A stretch of DNA of 64,000 nucleotides from Brevundimonas sp. NIBR10 (lineage in GTDB: Bacteria > Pseudomonadota > Alphaproteobacteria > Caulobacterales > Caulobacteraceae). Location of the stretch: assembly GCF_027912515.1 (NCBI RefSeq), contig NZ_CP115464.1, positions 2,170,001-2,234,000 on the forward strand, written 5' to 3'. This document shows, piece by piece, positions 43,454-51,241 of the stretch. The translations under genes and the position numbers were made by a program. The notes beneath the pieces are model-generated. The model was not told the origin of the DNA. It did not search any database and worked only from the letters and a program-made list of their open reading frames with translations. Numbering within the stretch: position 1 is the first letter of the stretch; every line of letters starts with the position of its first letter.

Positions 43454-44221
43454 ATGTCGATCGTGTCACTCGCGGGTCGCCGCATCATCGTCACGGGCGG
43501 GGCCAGCGGCATGGGCCAGGCTCTGGTGCAGGCCTTTCCCGGTCTGGGGGCGGCGGTCGTCTCCATCGACCTTTCGGCCGAGGCGGGCGCTAACATCGCG
43601 AACGAGGCGGGCGCTGCCGGGTTCGAGGCCGCCGACGTCGCCGACGAAACCTCGATCCAGGGTGCCGTCGATCGGGCCGCCGAACGGTTGGGTGGCCTCG
43701 ATGTTCTGATCCATGCGGCGGGCGTCGCGACCGGTGGGGCTGCGGCGACCACGACCCTGGACGTCTGGAACCGAGTCATGGCGGCCAATGCCACGGGAAC
43801 CTTCCTGGTCAATCGGGCTGCCTTCCCGCACCTGAAGGACGATGGCGGTGCCATCCTGAACTTCGCTTCCGCCGCCGGGGTCCGGGGCCATCCGACCAAG
43901 GCGGCCTATGCGGCGGCCAAGGGGGCTGTGGTGGCCTGGACCCGCACCATCGCCGCGGAATGGGGGGGCTACGGCATCTCCGCCAACTGCATAGCGCCGG
44001 CGATCTGGACTCCGATGTACGACCGGACCCGTGCCGACATGACCGCCAACGACCTCGCCGACCACGATGCGACGAAGGCCAGGACGATTCCGTTGGGCGG
44101 ACGACTGGGCGACGTGGAGCGGGACTTGGTGCCGGCCATGGCCTTTCTGGCGTCACCGGGCGCACGCTTTATCAGCGGCCAGATCATTCCCATCGACGGC
44201 GGAATGTTGATGGTCCGCTGA
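43454..44221 (+). CDS. short-chain dehydrogenase/reductase
   Basis: A 255-residue classical SDR: TGGASGMGQALVQAF, IHAAGVATGG, catalytic Tyr-Lys in KAAYAAAKGAVVAW, and SGQIIPIDGGMLMVR at the end. It resembles the divergent-strand SDR at 45145 closely in the C-terminal half (both have PxxWTPMYDxTRAxMT and IPLGGxLGD), so the two look like paralogues flanking the FAH gene. It probably oxidises a hydroxylated ring or diol of the pathway. Confidence 0.85.
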   Translation: MSIVSLAGRRIIVTGGASGMGQALVQAFPGLGAAVVSIDLSAEAGANIANEAGAAGFEAADVADETSIQGAVDRAAERLGGLDVLIHAAGVATGGAAATTTLDVWNRVMAANATGTFLVNRAAFPHLKDDGGAILNFASAAGVRGHPTKAAYAAAKGAVVAWTRTIAAEWGGYGISANCIAPAIWTPMYDRTRADMTANDLADHDATKARTIPLGGRLGDVERDLVPAMAFLASPGARFISGQIIPIDGGMLMVR

Positions 44222-44248
44222 GGCCGATGAACGCAAAGGGAGACGTCG

Positions 44249-45148
44249 ATGCGACTGCTGTCGTTTGAGCTGAATGGCGTGGCGACCACGGGGGTCCGCC
44301 TCGGCGACGAGGTCGTCGACCTGACTGTCGCGGCACCCGACCTGCCACGCGACATCCGCTCCCTGCTGGCGGCCGGCCCTGACGCCTTGCTCGCCGCTAA
44401 GAGGGCCGCCTCGGACTCAGGCGCGGATGCGCGTCATCCACTGGAGGGATTGCGCCACCTGACGCCGATCGCCCGGCCGGACAAAATTATCGGCCTGGGC
44501 AAGAACTACATGAAGCACGTCGAAGAGATGAAGGCCGACACGCAGAAATTCCCCGGAATGTTCTTGCGGACGCATGACTCCATGGTGGCGCACAACCAGC
44601 CGATCTGGCGGCCGGAGGCCTCGGACACGCTCGACTACGAGGGCGAACTCATGATCGTGATCGGCAGGGGAGGGCGGATGATTTCCCGCGACGAGGCCCT
44701 GTCTCACGTCGCCGGTTACACCTGCCACAACGACGGCAGTGTGAGGGCCTACAACTACATCCCGTCGGCGGTTACGGCGGGCAAGAATTTCCTGAACACC
44801 GGCGGGTTCGGCCCCGAGATCGTGACGGCGGACGAACTGCCGCCCGGGTGCAAGGGCTTGCGTCTGACGACCCACGTCAACGGCGATCTGCGTCAGAGCG
44901 CCGACATCGCCGAGATGCACTGGGATGTGGCGCATCTGGTGCATCTGATGTCGACGATCTTCACCCTCTATCCCGGTGATCTGATCGCGACGGGCACGCC
45001 CTCGGGCGTCGCCGCCGGCTCGCCCAATCCGAAGTGGCTCGTGCCGGGCGACGTCGTCGGGGTCGAGATCGAGGGGGTCGGCGTGTTGACCAACCCGATC
45101 ATCGACGCGCCCCGAATCCGCACCGACCTGGATGTGCGGCTGGTCTAG
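44249..45148 (+). CDS. fumarylacetoacetate hydrolase (FAH) family protein
   Basis: A 299-residue FAH-family enzyme: KIIGLGKNYMKHVEEM, the metal-binding LDYEGELMIVIGRGG, and DLIATGTPSGVAAGS. The usual NDxSxRDxQ motif is changed to HNDGSVRAYNY, so the third acidic ligand may be lost or shifted. It may act as a hydrolase, hydratase or decarboxylase of ring-cleavage products. It sits between two paralogous SDR genes; its stop overlaps the converging SDR gene by 4 bases. Confidence 0.82.
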   Translation: MRLLSFELNGVATTGVRLGDEVVDLTVAAPDLPRDIRSLLAAGPDALLAAKRAASDSGADARHPLEGLRHLTPIARPDKIIGLGKNYMKHVEEMKADTQKFPGMFLRTHDSMVAHNQPIWRPEASDTLDYEGELMIVIGRGGRMISRDEALSHVAGYTCHNDGSVRAYNYIPSAVTAGKNFLNTGGFGPEIVTADELPPGCKGLRLTTHVNGDLRQSADIAEMHWDVAHLVHLMSTIFTLYPGDLIATGTPSGVAAGSPNPKWLVPGDVVGVEIEGVGVLTNPIIDAPRIRTDLDVRLV

Positions 45149-45909
45149 CGCACCATCATCAGGCCGCCGTCGACCGCCAGGGTCTGGCCGGTGATGAAGC
45201 GCGAGGCGTCGCTGGCCAGGAAGACCAGTACTGGTGCCATGTCCGTATCGGGGTCTCCGAGCTTGCCGCCCAGCGGGATCATGGTCGCCATGCCGCGATC
45301 GTGAGCCTCGAGTTGTTCGGGCGTCATGCCCGCGCGCGTCGTGTCGTACATGGGCGTCCACATTCCGGGCGCGACGGCATTGGCAGAAATCCCGTAAGGG
45401 CCCCACTCCTGGGCGATGGTGCGCGTCCAGGCCAGGACCGCACCCTTCGAGGCCGCATAGTGGGCGCAGCCGCGCAGACCGAGCGCCCCGGCCGCCGAGG
45501 CGAAGTTGACGATTCGTCCGCCCCCGTCCTTCAGGTGGGCGAACGCTGCCTGGTTGGTGATCATCGTGCCGCGCGCATTAACGCCGACCACCAGATCCCA
45601 CTCGTCGTCGGTGATGGCCTCAGCAGGCGTATAGCGTTGAACGCCGGCGACGTGGACAAGCACATCCAATCCACCCATCGCCCCGACGGCCCGGTCGAAG
45701 GCCGCTGTGACTGAACTACGGGAGGAGACGTCGCACAGGTCCTGGCTCAGACGCCCGTCATGAGTCGTTTCGGCCGGACGCTCCTCGACGTCGAGCGCGG
45801 TCACCCGGGCACCTGCAAAAGCCAGGGCTCGGGCTGCGCTGGCACCGATACCCCGGGCTGCACCGGTGACGATGATTCGCTTGCCCGACAGGGCGGTCGT
45901 GTCACTCAT
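45145..45909 (-). CDS. short-chain dehydrogenase/reductase
   Basis: A 254-residue classical SDR: TGAARGIGASAARAL, VHVAGVQRYT, catalytic CAHYAASKGAVLAW, and ITGQTLAVDGGLMMVR. It shares long blocks with the SDR at 43454, indicating duplication. The ATG at 45909 is used. It is transcribed away from the TonB receptor gene at 46134, and the shared intergenic region contains a large palindrome. Confidence 0.85.
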   Translation of the reverse strand: MSDTTALSGKRIIVTGAARGIGASAARALAFAGARVTALDVEERPAETTHDGRLSQDLCDVSSRSSVTAAFDRAVGAMGGLDVLVHVAGVQRYTPAEAITDDEWDLVVGVNARGTMITNQAAFAHLKDGGGRIVNFASAAGALGLRGCAHYAASKGAVLAWTRTIAQEWGPYGISANAVAPGMWTPMYDTTRAGMTPEQLEAHDRGMATMIPLGGKLGDPDTDMAPVLVFLASDASRFITGQTLAVDGGLMMVR

Positions 45910-46041
45910 GGGATCATCTCCGAGGGCTCGGCCCACTTCACATCGACGGTCGGTCGGCGACCTGGGTCGGAAGCGCGCGGTTCATGCCACGCGCCCGATC
46001 ATAAGGCGGAATCATTCTTACCCTAGATTTTTATTCTTGCG

Positions 46042-46059
46042 ACAGATTTCCAAATCTGT
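46042..46059. promoter_or_regulatory. 18 bp inverted repeat ACAGATTT-CC-AAATCTGT
   Basis: Eight-base perfect arms around a CC centre, in an AT-rich patch between divergent SDR and TonB receptor genes, 75 bases before the receptor ATG. It resembles the recurrent CAGAA-N5-TTCTG sites in its outer bases (CAG...CTG) but with a different centre. GAATCATTC lies just upstream at 46010. Confidence 0.5.
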
Positions 46060-46133
46060 TTAGTTTATCCTCAACGCAGCGCCTTCCGGCAGCTGTGAAA
46101 CGCGGGGCGATAGACCCCACCGGGGAGGTTGCG

Positions 46134-48593
46134 ATGAGAGTCTCAAACAGCGTACGTGTGTCCAGAATGGTCCGTCGAAGCGGGGCTCTGGGTCTTCTCG
46201 CCTGCACAGCCCTGACCGCTCCGGCCTTCGCCCAGAGCGCGGCATCGCAGCCTCAGTCGGACCAGCTCGATGAGATCGTCGTGACCGCGCGTCGGACGGA
46301 AGAAAACCTGCAATCGACACCTGTCGCGGTGACGGCCATCAACGCCCAGGCGCTGGAGCGGGCCCAGGTATCCGACGTCACCGACCTGCAACGCACCACA
46401 CCCAGCCTGTCGATCGCCACCGGCGCGCCGTCCTCCTCTGGCTTCGCCTTCGTCGCCATGCGTGGCCAGGGCAATCTGCAGGCGCTGGTGTCGAACGATC
46501 CGGCCGTCGCCATCTATGTGGACGGCGTCTACATCGCCCGCCCGTCCCAGGGCCTGACCGACCTGTTCGACCTGCAACGCGTCGAGGTTCTGCGCGGTCC
46601 GCAAGGGACCCTGTTCGGGCGCAACACCATCGGCGGTGCCGTCAACATCCTGAGCGCCGATCCCAGCCAGGACTACAGCGGCCTGATCAAGGTCGAGGCC
46701 GGCAGCTATGACCAGGTCGGTGCCAGCTTCGTCGCGAACGGTCCTCTGACCGACCGGTTGTCCGCCCGCGTCGTCGCCAGCACCAAGGGCCGCAGTGGCT
46801 ACGGCCGCAGTATCCCTCTGGGACGGGACGTCTGGGACCAGGACAGCGACTTCGTCCGCGCCAAGCTCAAGTATGAAGACGATCGGCTGGAGCTGGTCTT
46901 GTCCGGTGACTACAACAAGATCGAGGACAACGGCCAGTTCACGGCCCTGCACGCCTATGCGCCCGAACTGTTCGGTCCGGCTGGATCGTTCGGCGCGTTC
47001 GGCCTGGCCACGACGCTGAACAACTCGCTTCATAACCGGAACGGCTTCTACAGCAGCTATGCGACCGGCTTCCTCGTGCCGAACACGCCGACGTTCGCGA
47101 CCCTGCCCGCCGAGGTGCGCGCCCTGTACAGCCGACCGCTCGGCAACCAGCTGGAGGCCTATGGCTTCAGCCTGAATGCCTCGCTGGATCTGGGCAACGC
47201 GACCCTCAAGTCCATCACGGCCTACCGCTTCAGCGACACCGACGGCATCATCGACACGGACGGGACGCCCGTCCCGATCCTGACGACCTGGGCCGGCTAC
47301 AGCTCTGACCAGTGGTCGCAGGAGCTCCAGATCAGCGGTTCGGTCGGTGATAAATTCACCTATATCTCAGGCGTTTACTTCTCGAATGAAGAAGGCCTGG
47401 AGTTCAGCCGTTCCCAGAATTTCGGCTTCCTGCCCTACAACGCCGTCTCGCGTCCCAATGCCGGACTGGCGGGCCAGAACCTGGCGGACGTCCACAACCA
47501 GTCGGCCGGCGTCTTCGGCCAGGGCTACTACCAGCTGACGGATTCGGTGCGCATCGCCGCCGGCCTGCGCTGGACTTGGGACAGCCGCGACACCGAGCTG
47601 CACAACTTCACGGTCTGGGGCCTGCCCGGCACCTGTAACGTGCCCACGCCCGACGTCGTCGGCGTCTGTACCCAGACCCAGGAGGTCAAGTTCGACTACC
47701 CTGCCTGGACCCTGGGCGTGGACTGGCAGATCAACGAGGACGTGTTCGCCTACGTCCAGACCCGCCGCGCCTCCAAGTCCGGCGGCTGGAACACCCGCGC
47801 CGGCGGCCTGCCGGCCTTCGAGCCGGAAACCGTCAAGGACCTGGAAGCCGGCCTCAAGGCGACCTGGCTCGAGAACCGTCTGCGCACCAACGTCGCGGTC
47901 TTCCATTCGTGGCAATCGGACGTTCAGCGCAACGCCGCCGCCCTGACACCGGCCGGCGCGAGCACCCAGTTCATCGTCAACGCCGGTAACGCGCGCGTCT
48001 ATGGTATCGAGCTGGAAGGTGCCTATCGCCCCTGGTCGGGCATGGAACTGACCTCGAACGTCAGCCTGATGGACGGAGAATACGAAAGCGGATCCTTCAT
48101 CGAGCGGCAGGCCGTTCCCGGCGTCGGCTTCACGGGCTGTACGCTGAACCCGGCGGGCACGGCGTCGATCTGCCCCGTCGATCGCAGCGGCGAGGAACTG
48201 CCGCAGCTTCCCAAGATCCAGTTCAACCTGGGCGCCACCCAGGTGTTGCCGACGTCCTTCGGCGCGGTGACCCTGCACGTCGACTATTCGTACTTGGGCC
48301 GTCAGTTCTACAACCCGGTCACTCCGTCGGTGAACCAGTCGGCTGCGACCAAGGCGATCTATGCGGCGTCCAACGATATCACCCGCACTCCGGGCTATGG
48401 CCTGCTGAACGCCCGCTTCGCCATCGAGTTCGACGCCCAGAACGTCGAGTTCGCGATCTACGGCAAGAACCTGACCGGCGAGGAATACAACACTCGCCAG
48501 TTCGCCGATGTCTATGCGGCCGGCCTTGGCTTCGCGACCGCCTTCATCGGCGAGCCCACGACCTACGGTGCCTCCCTGACCAAGCGCTTCTAG
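46134..48593 (+). CDS. TonB-dependent outer-membrane receptor
   Basis: An 819-residue TonB receptor. The signal peptide ends TAPAFAQ, followed by LDEIVVTARRTEENLQSTP, a plug with VEVLRGPQGTLFGRNTIGGAVN, and a long barrel ending GASLTKRF. A GGGGAGG ribosome-binding site supports the ATG at 46134 over an in-frame ATG at 46095. It is the third receptor of this type in the window and is flanked by strong terminators, so it is probably a single-gene transcript. Role inferred: uptake of the pathway substrate or related terpenoids. Confidence 0.92.
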   Translation: MRVSNSVRVSRMVRRSGALGLLACTALTAPAFAQSAASQPQSDQLDEIVVTARRTEENLQSTPVAVTAINAQALERAQVSDVTDLQRTTPSLSIATGAPSSSGFAFVAMRGQGNLQALVSNDPAVAIYVDGVYIARPSQGLTDLFDLQRVEVLRGPQGTLFGRNTIGGAVNILSADPSQDYSGLIKVEAGSYDQVGASFVANGPLTDRLSARVVASTKGRSGYGRSIPLGRDVWDQDSDFVRAKLKYEDDRLELVLSGDYNKIEDNGQFTALHAYAPELFGPAGSFGAFGLATTLNNSLHNRNGFYSSYATGFLVPNTPTFATLPAEVRALYSRPLGNQLEAYGFSLNASLDLGNATLKSITAYRFSDTDGIIDTDGTPVPILTTWAGYSSDQWSQELQISGSVGDKFTYISGVYFSNEEGLEFSRSQNFGFLPYNAVSRPNAGLAGQNLADVHNQSAGVFGQGYYQLTDSVRIAAGLRWTWDSRDTELHNFTVWGLPGTCNVPTPDVVGVCTQTQEVKFDYPAWTLGVDWQINEDVFAYVQTRRASKSGGWNTRAGGLPAFEPETVKDLEAGLKATWLENRLRTNVAVFHSWQSDVQRNAAALTPAGASTQFIVNAGNARVYGIELEGAYRPWSGMELTSNVSLMDGEYESGSFIERQAVPGVGFTGCTLNPAGTASICPVDRSGEELPQLPKIQFNLGATQVLPTSFGAVTLHVDYSYLGRQFYNPVTPSVNQSAATKAIYAASNDITRTPGYGLLNARFAIEFDAQNVEFAIYGKNLTGEEYNTRQFADVYAAGLGFATAFIGEPTTYGASLTKRF

Positions 48594-48617
48594 ACCCAAC
48601 GTCTCCTGTTGAACCTT

Positions 48618-48650
48618 GCCGCCGATCGGGAAACCGGTCGGCGGCTTTTT
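48618..48650 (+). terminator. rho-independent terminator after the TonB receptor gene
   Basis: GCCGCCGATCGG pairs with CCGGTCGGCGGC (one G-T pair) across GAAA and is followed by T5, 25 bases after the stop codon. Confidence 0.9.
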
Positions 48651-48677
48651 CATGGGAGGGGAGGGGCGCGCCCAACC

Positions 48678-48708
48678 AAAAAGGCCCCCGCCGGATGGCG
48701 GGGGCCTT
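48678..48708 (-). terminator. rho-independent terminator for the P450 transcript
   Basis: GGCCCCCGCC pairs with GGCGGGGGCC across a four-base loop, with A5 on the plus strand that reads as T5 for minus-strand transcripts. It lies 28 bases beyond the P450 stop. Confidence 0.9.
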
Positions 48709-48735
48709 GGTCGTCATTTCGGCGGTGTCGATAGA

Positions 48736-50016
48736 TCAGGGAACGTCCCACACCACATGGACCGCGTCCGGCCCGCGCAGGGACACGCCGCGCACCACCG
48801 GGCGAGGATAGTCGGGGTCGAGCCGCAGGTTGGGCATCAAGTCGAGAAGCAGGCCCACCGCCTCCTCGATCTCGACCTTGGCCAGCCACATCCCGACGCA
48901 CATATGCGCACCGAAGCCGAAACCGAAGGCCGCCATCTGCTTGCGGTCGATGTCGAACACGTCGGGGTTCTCGAACACGGTCTCGTCCCGATTGGCCGAG
49001 CCGACGCAGGCCGAGATGATCGCTCCCTTGGGTATGGTGACGTCCTGGAGCGTGACCTCGGTCTGGGTCTCGCGCACCTTGAAGGTGGCGACGGCGTCGT
49101 GGCGGACGCTCTCGTCCAGCACCTTGCGCATCAGCGAGCGGTCGGCGCGCAGACGTTCCAGCACCTCGGGATGGTCGAACAGATGGGTCATCATGATCGC
49201 GAAGGTCCGCGAGGTCGTTTCCGACGCGGCCGGCAGCATCATCCGCACGAAATTGGTGATCTGGTGGTCGTTCAGGGTCCGGCCCTCGAACTCGGCGCGG
49301 ATCAGGCGGCTGATAAGGTCGGACCCTTCGGCACCGGACGCGCGGCGCGCCTGAACGGCGGCCAGAGTGGGATCGTACAGTTCCTGGAAGGCCTGGAAGG
49401 CCGCACGCTTGGCCTCGGGATCATTGGCCATGCCGCCCAGCACTTTGAGCGCCTTGGTGGCGAAGGTCTCGAGCGCTGCCGGATCGTCGTCGGGGAACCC
49501 CAGCACCGCATAGACCACATGGATCGGGAACATCACGCCGACCGTCGATACCAGCTCGGCCTTGCCCTGGGGCACCAGCGGCTCGATGAAGGACTTCTGG
49601 ATCAGCGGCCGGATATAGGTCTCGCGCCACTCCTCCATCACCGCCGGTGTGAACGACGGCTGCAGAATGCCGCGCAGCTGGCGGTGCTCGTCGCCGTCCA
49701 GGCCGGTGATCATCAGCCCGTCCAGGAACTGGCCCAGGCCCGTCTCCATCAGGATGCCGCTGGTATAGGTCTTGGTGTCACGCAACACCTTCATGACGTC
49801 GGCGTGCCTGAAGATGGTGTAGATCGGGCGGCCGGTGTCGCCTGCGAACGACGCAGCCCCGAGTTCAGCGCAGATGTCTCCCTGCATCACCGGCATGTTG
49901 GCGCGGTGATCGCGGTAGATTTCCTCGATGTTCCGGTCGTCGCCGGCGAACAGGGCACCGACCTGGGCGAAGCCTTCGGCAAGGTCCTTGTTGGGGGTCA
50001 TCTGGGCGGTGCTCAT
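48736..50016 (-). CDS. cytochrome P450
   Basis: A 426-residue bacterial class I P450. The I-helix reads LPAASETTSRTFA (Glu-Thr pair), and the heme-binding loop AFGFGFGAHMCVG puts the axial Cys at 373. The ExxR helix lies in KVLDESVRHDAV. It needs a ferredoxin and reductase; a [3Fe-4S]-type ferredoxin is encoded at 54394, but no reductase is visible. P450s (DitQ, DitU) hydroxylate abietane diterpenoids in the dit clusters, which is the model for its role here. The ATG at 50016 has GGAAGGAAG upstream. A perfect palindrome lies 55 bases upstream. Confidence 0.93.
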   Translation of the reverse strand: MSTAQMTPNKDLAEGFAQVGALFAGDDRNIEEIYRDHRANMPVMQGDICAELGAASFAGDTGRPIYTIFRHADVMKVLRDTKTYTSGILMETGLGQFLDGLMITGLDGDEHRQLRGILQPSFTPAVMEEWRETYIRPLIQKSFIEPLVPQGKAELVSTVGVMFPIHVVYAVLGFPDDDPAALETFATKALKVLGGMANDPEAKRAAFQAFQELYDPTLAAVQARRASGAEGSDLISRLIRAEFEGRTLNDHQITNFVRMMLPAASETTSRTFAIMMTHLFDHPEVLERLRADRSLMRKVLDESVRHDAVATFKVRETQTEVTLQDVTIPKGAIISACVGSANRDETVFENPDVFDIDRKQMAAFGFGFGAHMCVGMWLAKVEIEEAVGLLLDLMPNLRLDPDYPRPVVRGVSLRGPDAVHVVWDVP

Positions 50017-50070
50017 CGGTCTTCCTTCCCGCGAAATAGCCGGCCTCATGGGCGCGATCTGTTTCAAATA

Positions 50071-50085
50071 CAGAATAGTATTCTG
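50071..50085. promoter_or_regulatory. 15 bp perfect palindrome CAGAA-TAGTA-TTCTG
   Basis: CAGAATA-G-TATTCTG is symmetrical over its whole length and is the best example of the recurrent site. It lies 55 bases before the P450 ATG, in the 105-base gap to the preceding LEH-like gene. Confidence 0.72.
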
Positions 50086-50121
50086 ATCAAATTGTCCATC
50101 GAACGGAGACGATCGTTGCAA

Positions 50122-50520
50122 TCAATGGCCGTGGATCAGCGCAATGGCCGACGGGTCGGTGTAGTCGCGCCAGCGGATCAGCTTGCCGTCGTCGTCCAAC
50201 TCGAAAATCCCGGCGATGGCAAAGGCGCCGATCTCGCGGCCGTCGGCGGCGACTAGCCGGTCCATGCGTTCGGTCAGCACGACATTGCCGTGGGCGGCGA
50301 TATGCAGGGTCTCGACCAAGATCTTGGCATAGCCCATGGCGGCCTCGAATTTCGCGCCCATGGCCAGGGCCTCGCCGGCCCCGACGGTCTTCGACAGGCC
50401 CATGTTGACCCATTCGGTGTCGGGCCGGAACAGGGCGCGGATCGCGGCTTCCAGCGGTTCGGGCCCTGCGGACCAGATGTCGAGGAAGTCGCCGACGATG
50501 TCGATCGGAGCGCGTTTCAT
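50122..50520 (-). CDS. limonene-1,2-epoxide hydrolase-like (SnoaL-fold) protein
   Basis: A 132-residue NTF2/SnoaL-fold protein that keeps the limonene-epoxide-hydrolase catalytic pattern: Arg85-x-Asp87 in TERMDRL and Asp119 in RWRDYTD, plus Asn39 in EWVNMG. LEH enzymes open epoxides to trans-diols without a covalent intermediate. Its position just ahead of the P450 gene on the same strand suggests that an epoxide formed by the P450 is opened here. The ATG at 50520 gives the family length; a longer in-frame start adds 28 basic residues. Divergent from the glutathione peroxidase gene. Confidence 0.8.
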   Translation of the reverse strand: MKRAPIDIVGDFLDIWSAGPEPLEAAIRALFRPDTEWVNMGLSKTVGAGEALAMGAKFEAAMGYAKILVETLHIAAHGNVVLTERMDRLVAADGREIGAFAIAGIFELDDDGKLIRWRDYTDPSAIALIHGH

Positions 50521-50639
50521 GGCCTGGATTTCCTTCGATTTCTGGCGCGGCGAGCCGGATTTCGAGCGCGGTCCGGCGGGCGATTTGCTAGGGTTTCCGG
50601 GCAAGGCGGCGACCGCCGTCCAGACCAGTTGGAGCCGAC

Positions 50640-51188
50640 ATGAGCGACGCGATCACCGCCATTCCCCTGACCCGCAACGACGGCGGTGCGGACACCCTGG
50701 CCGACCACGCCGGCAAGGTTCTGCTGATCGTCAATGTCGCGTCCAAATGCGGATTGACGCCGCAATACGAAGGGCTCGAGGCCCTGTACCGCGCCAAGGC
50801 GGCGGACGGCCTGGAAGTGCTGGCGTTTCCGGCGAACAACTTCAACGGCCAGGAGCCGGGCTCGGATGAGGAGATCGCGAGCTTCTGCCAGACCAGCTTC
50901 GACGTGACCTTTCCGCTCTATTCCAAGATCAGCGTCAAGGGCGAGGACATCCATCCCCTCTACGCCGGCCTGACGGCGGTCAAGACCGAGGCCGTCGGCG
51001 ACGGCCCGATGCGCGAGCGGCTGAACGGCTACGGCATCGCCACGGGCGGACCCGGCGAGGTGGTGTGGAATTTCGAGAAATTCCTGGTCGGCCGTGATGG
51101 TCAGGTCATCGGCCGGTTCGCCCCGGACATCGACGCCGCCGATCCCCGACTGGTCGGCGCGATCGACAAGGCGTTGGCGGCCGGCTGA
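50640..51188 (+). CDS. glutathione peroxidase-like protein
   Basis: A 182-residue thioredoxin-fold peroxidase: the catalytic Cys37 is in NVASKCGLTPQYEGL, the active-site Gln and Asn are in FPANNFNGQEPGS, and the Trp-Asn pair is in VVWNFEKFLV. It reduces peroxides using glutathione or thioredoxin. It is divergent from the LEH-like gene and convergent with the oxidoreductase gene. It may protect against peroxides from uncoupled P450 or dioxygenase turnover, but it could equally be an unrelated housekeeping gene. Confidence 0.9.
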   Translation: MSDAITAIPLTRNDGGADTLADHAGKVLLIVNVASKCGLTPQYEGLEALYRAKAADGLEVLAFPANNFNGQEPGSDEEIASFCQTSFDVTFPLYSKISVKGEDIHPLYAGLTAVKTEAVGDGPMRERLNGYGIATGGPGEVVWNFEKFLVGRDGQVIGRFAPDIDAADPRLVGAIDKALAAG

Positions 51189-51241
51189 CGCCTGCGAATG
51201 GCGATTGGCGCGGGGGCTATATGCATCCTCCGCGCCGATCA

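Noticed and set aside
48616..50256. A 546-codon plus-strand frame opposite the P450
   Set aside because: It begins inside a terminator and runs antisense to the P450; its composition (His, Gln, Arg, Gly) is that of a shadow frame.
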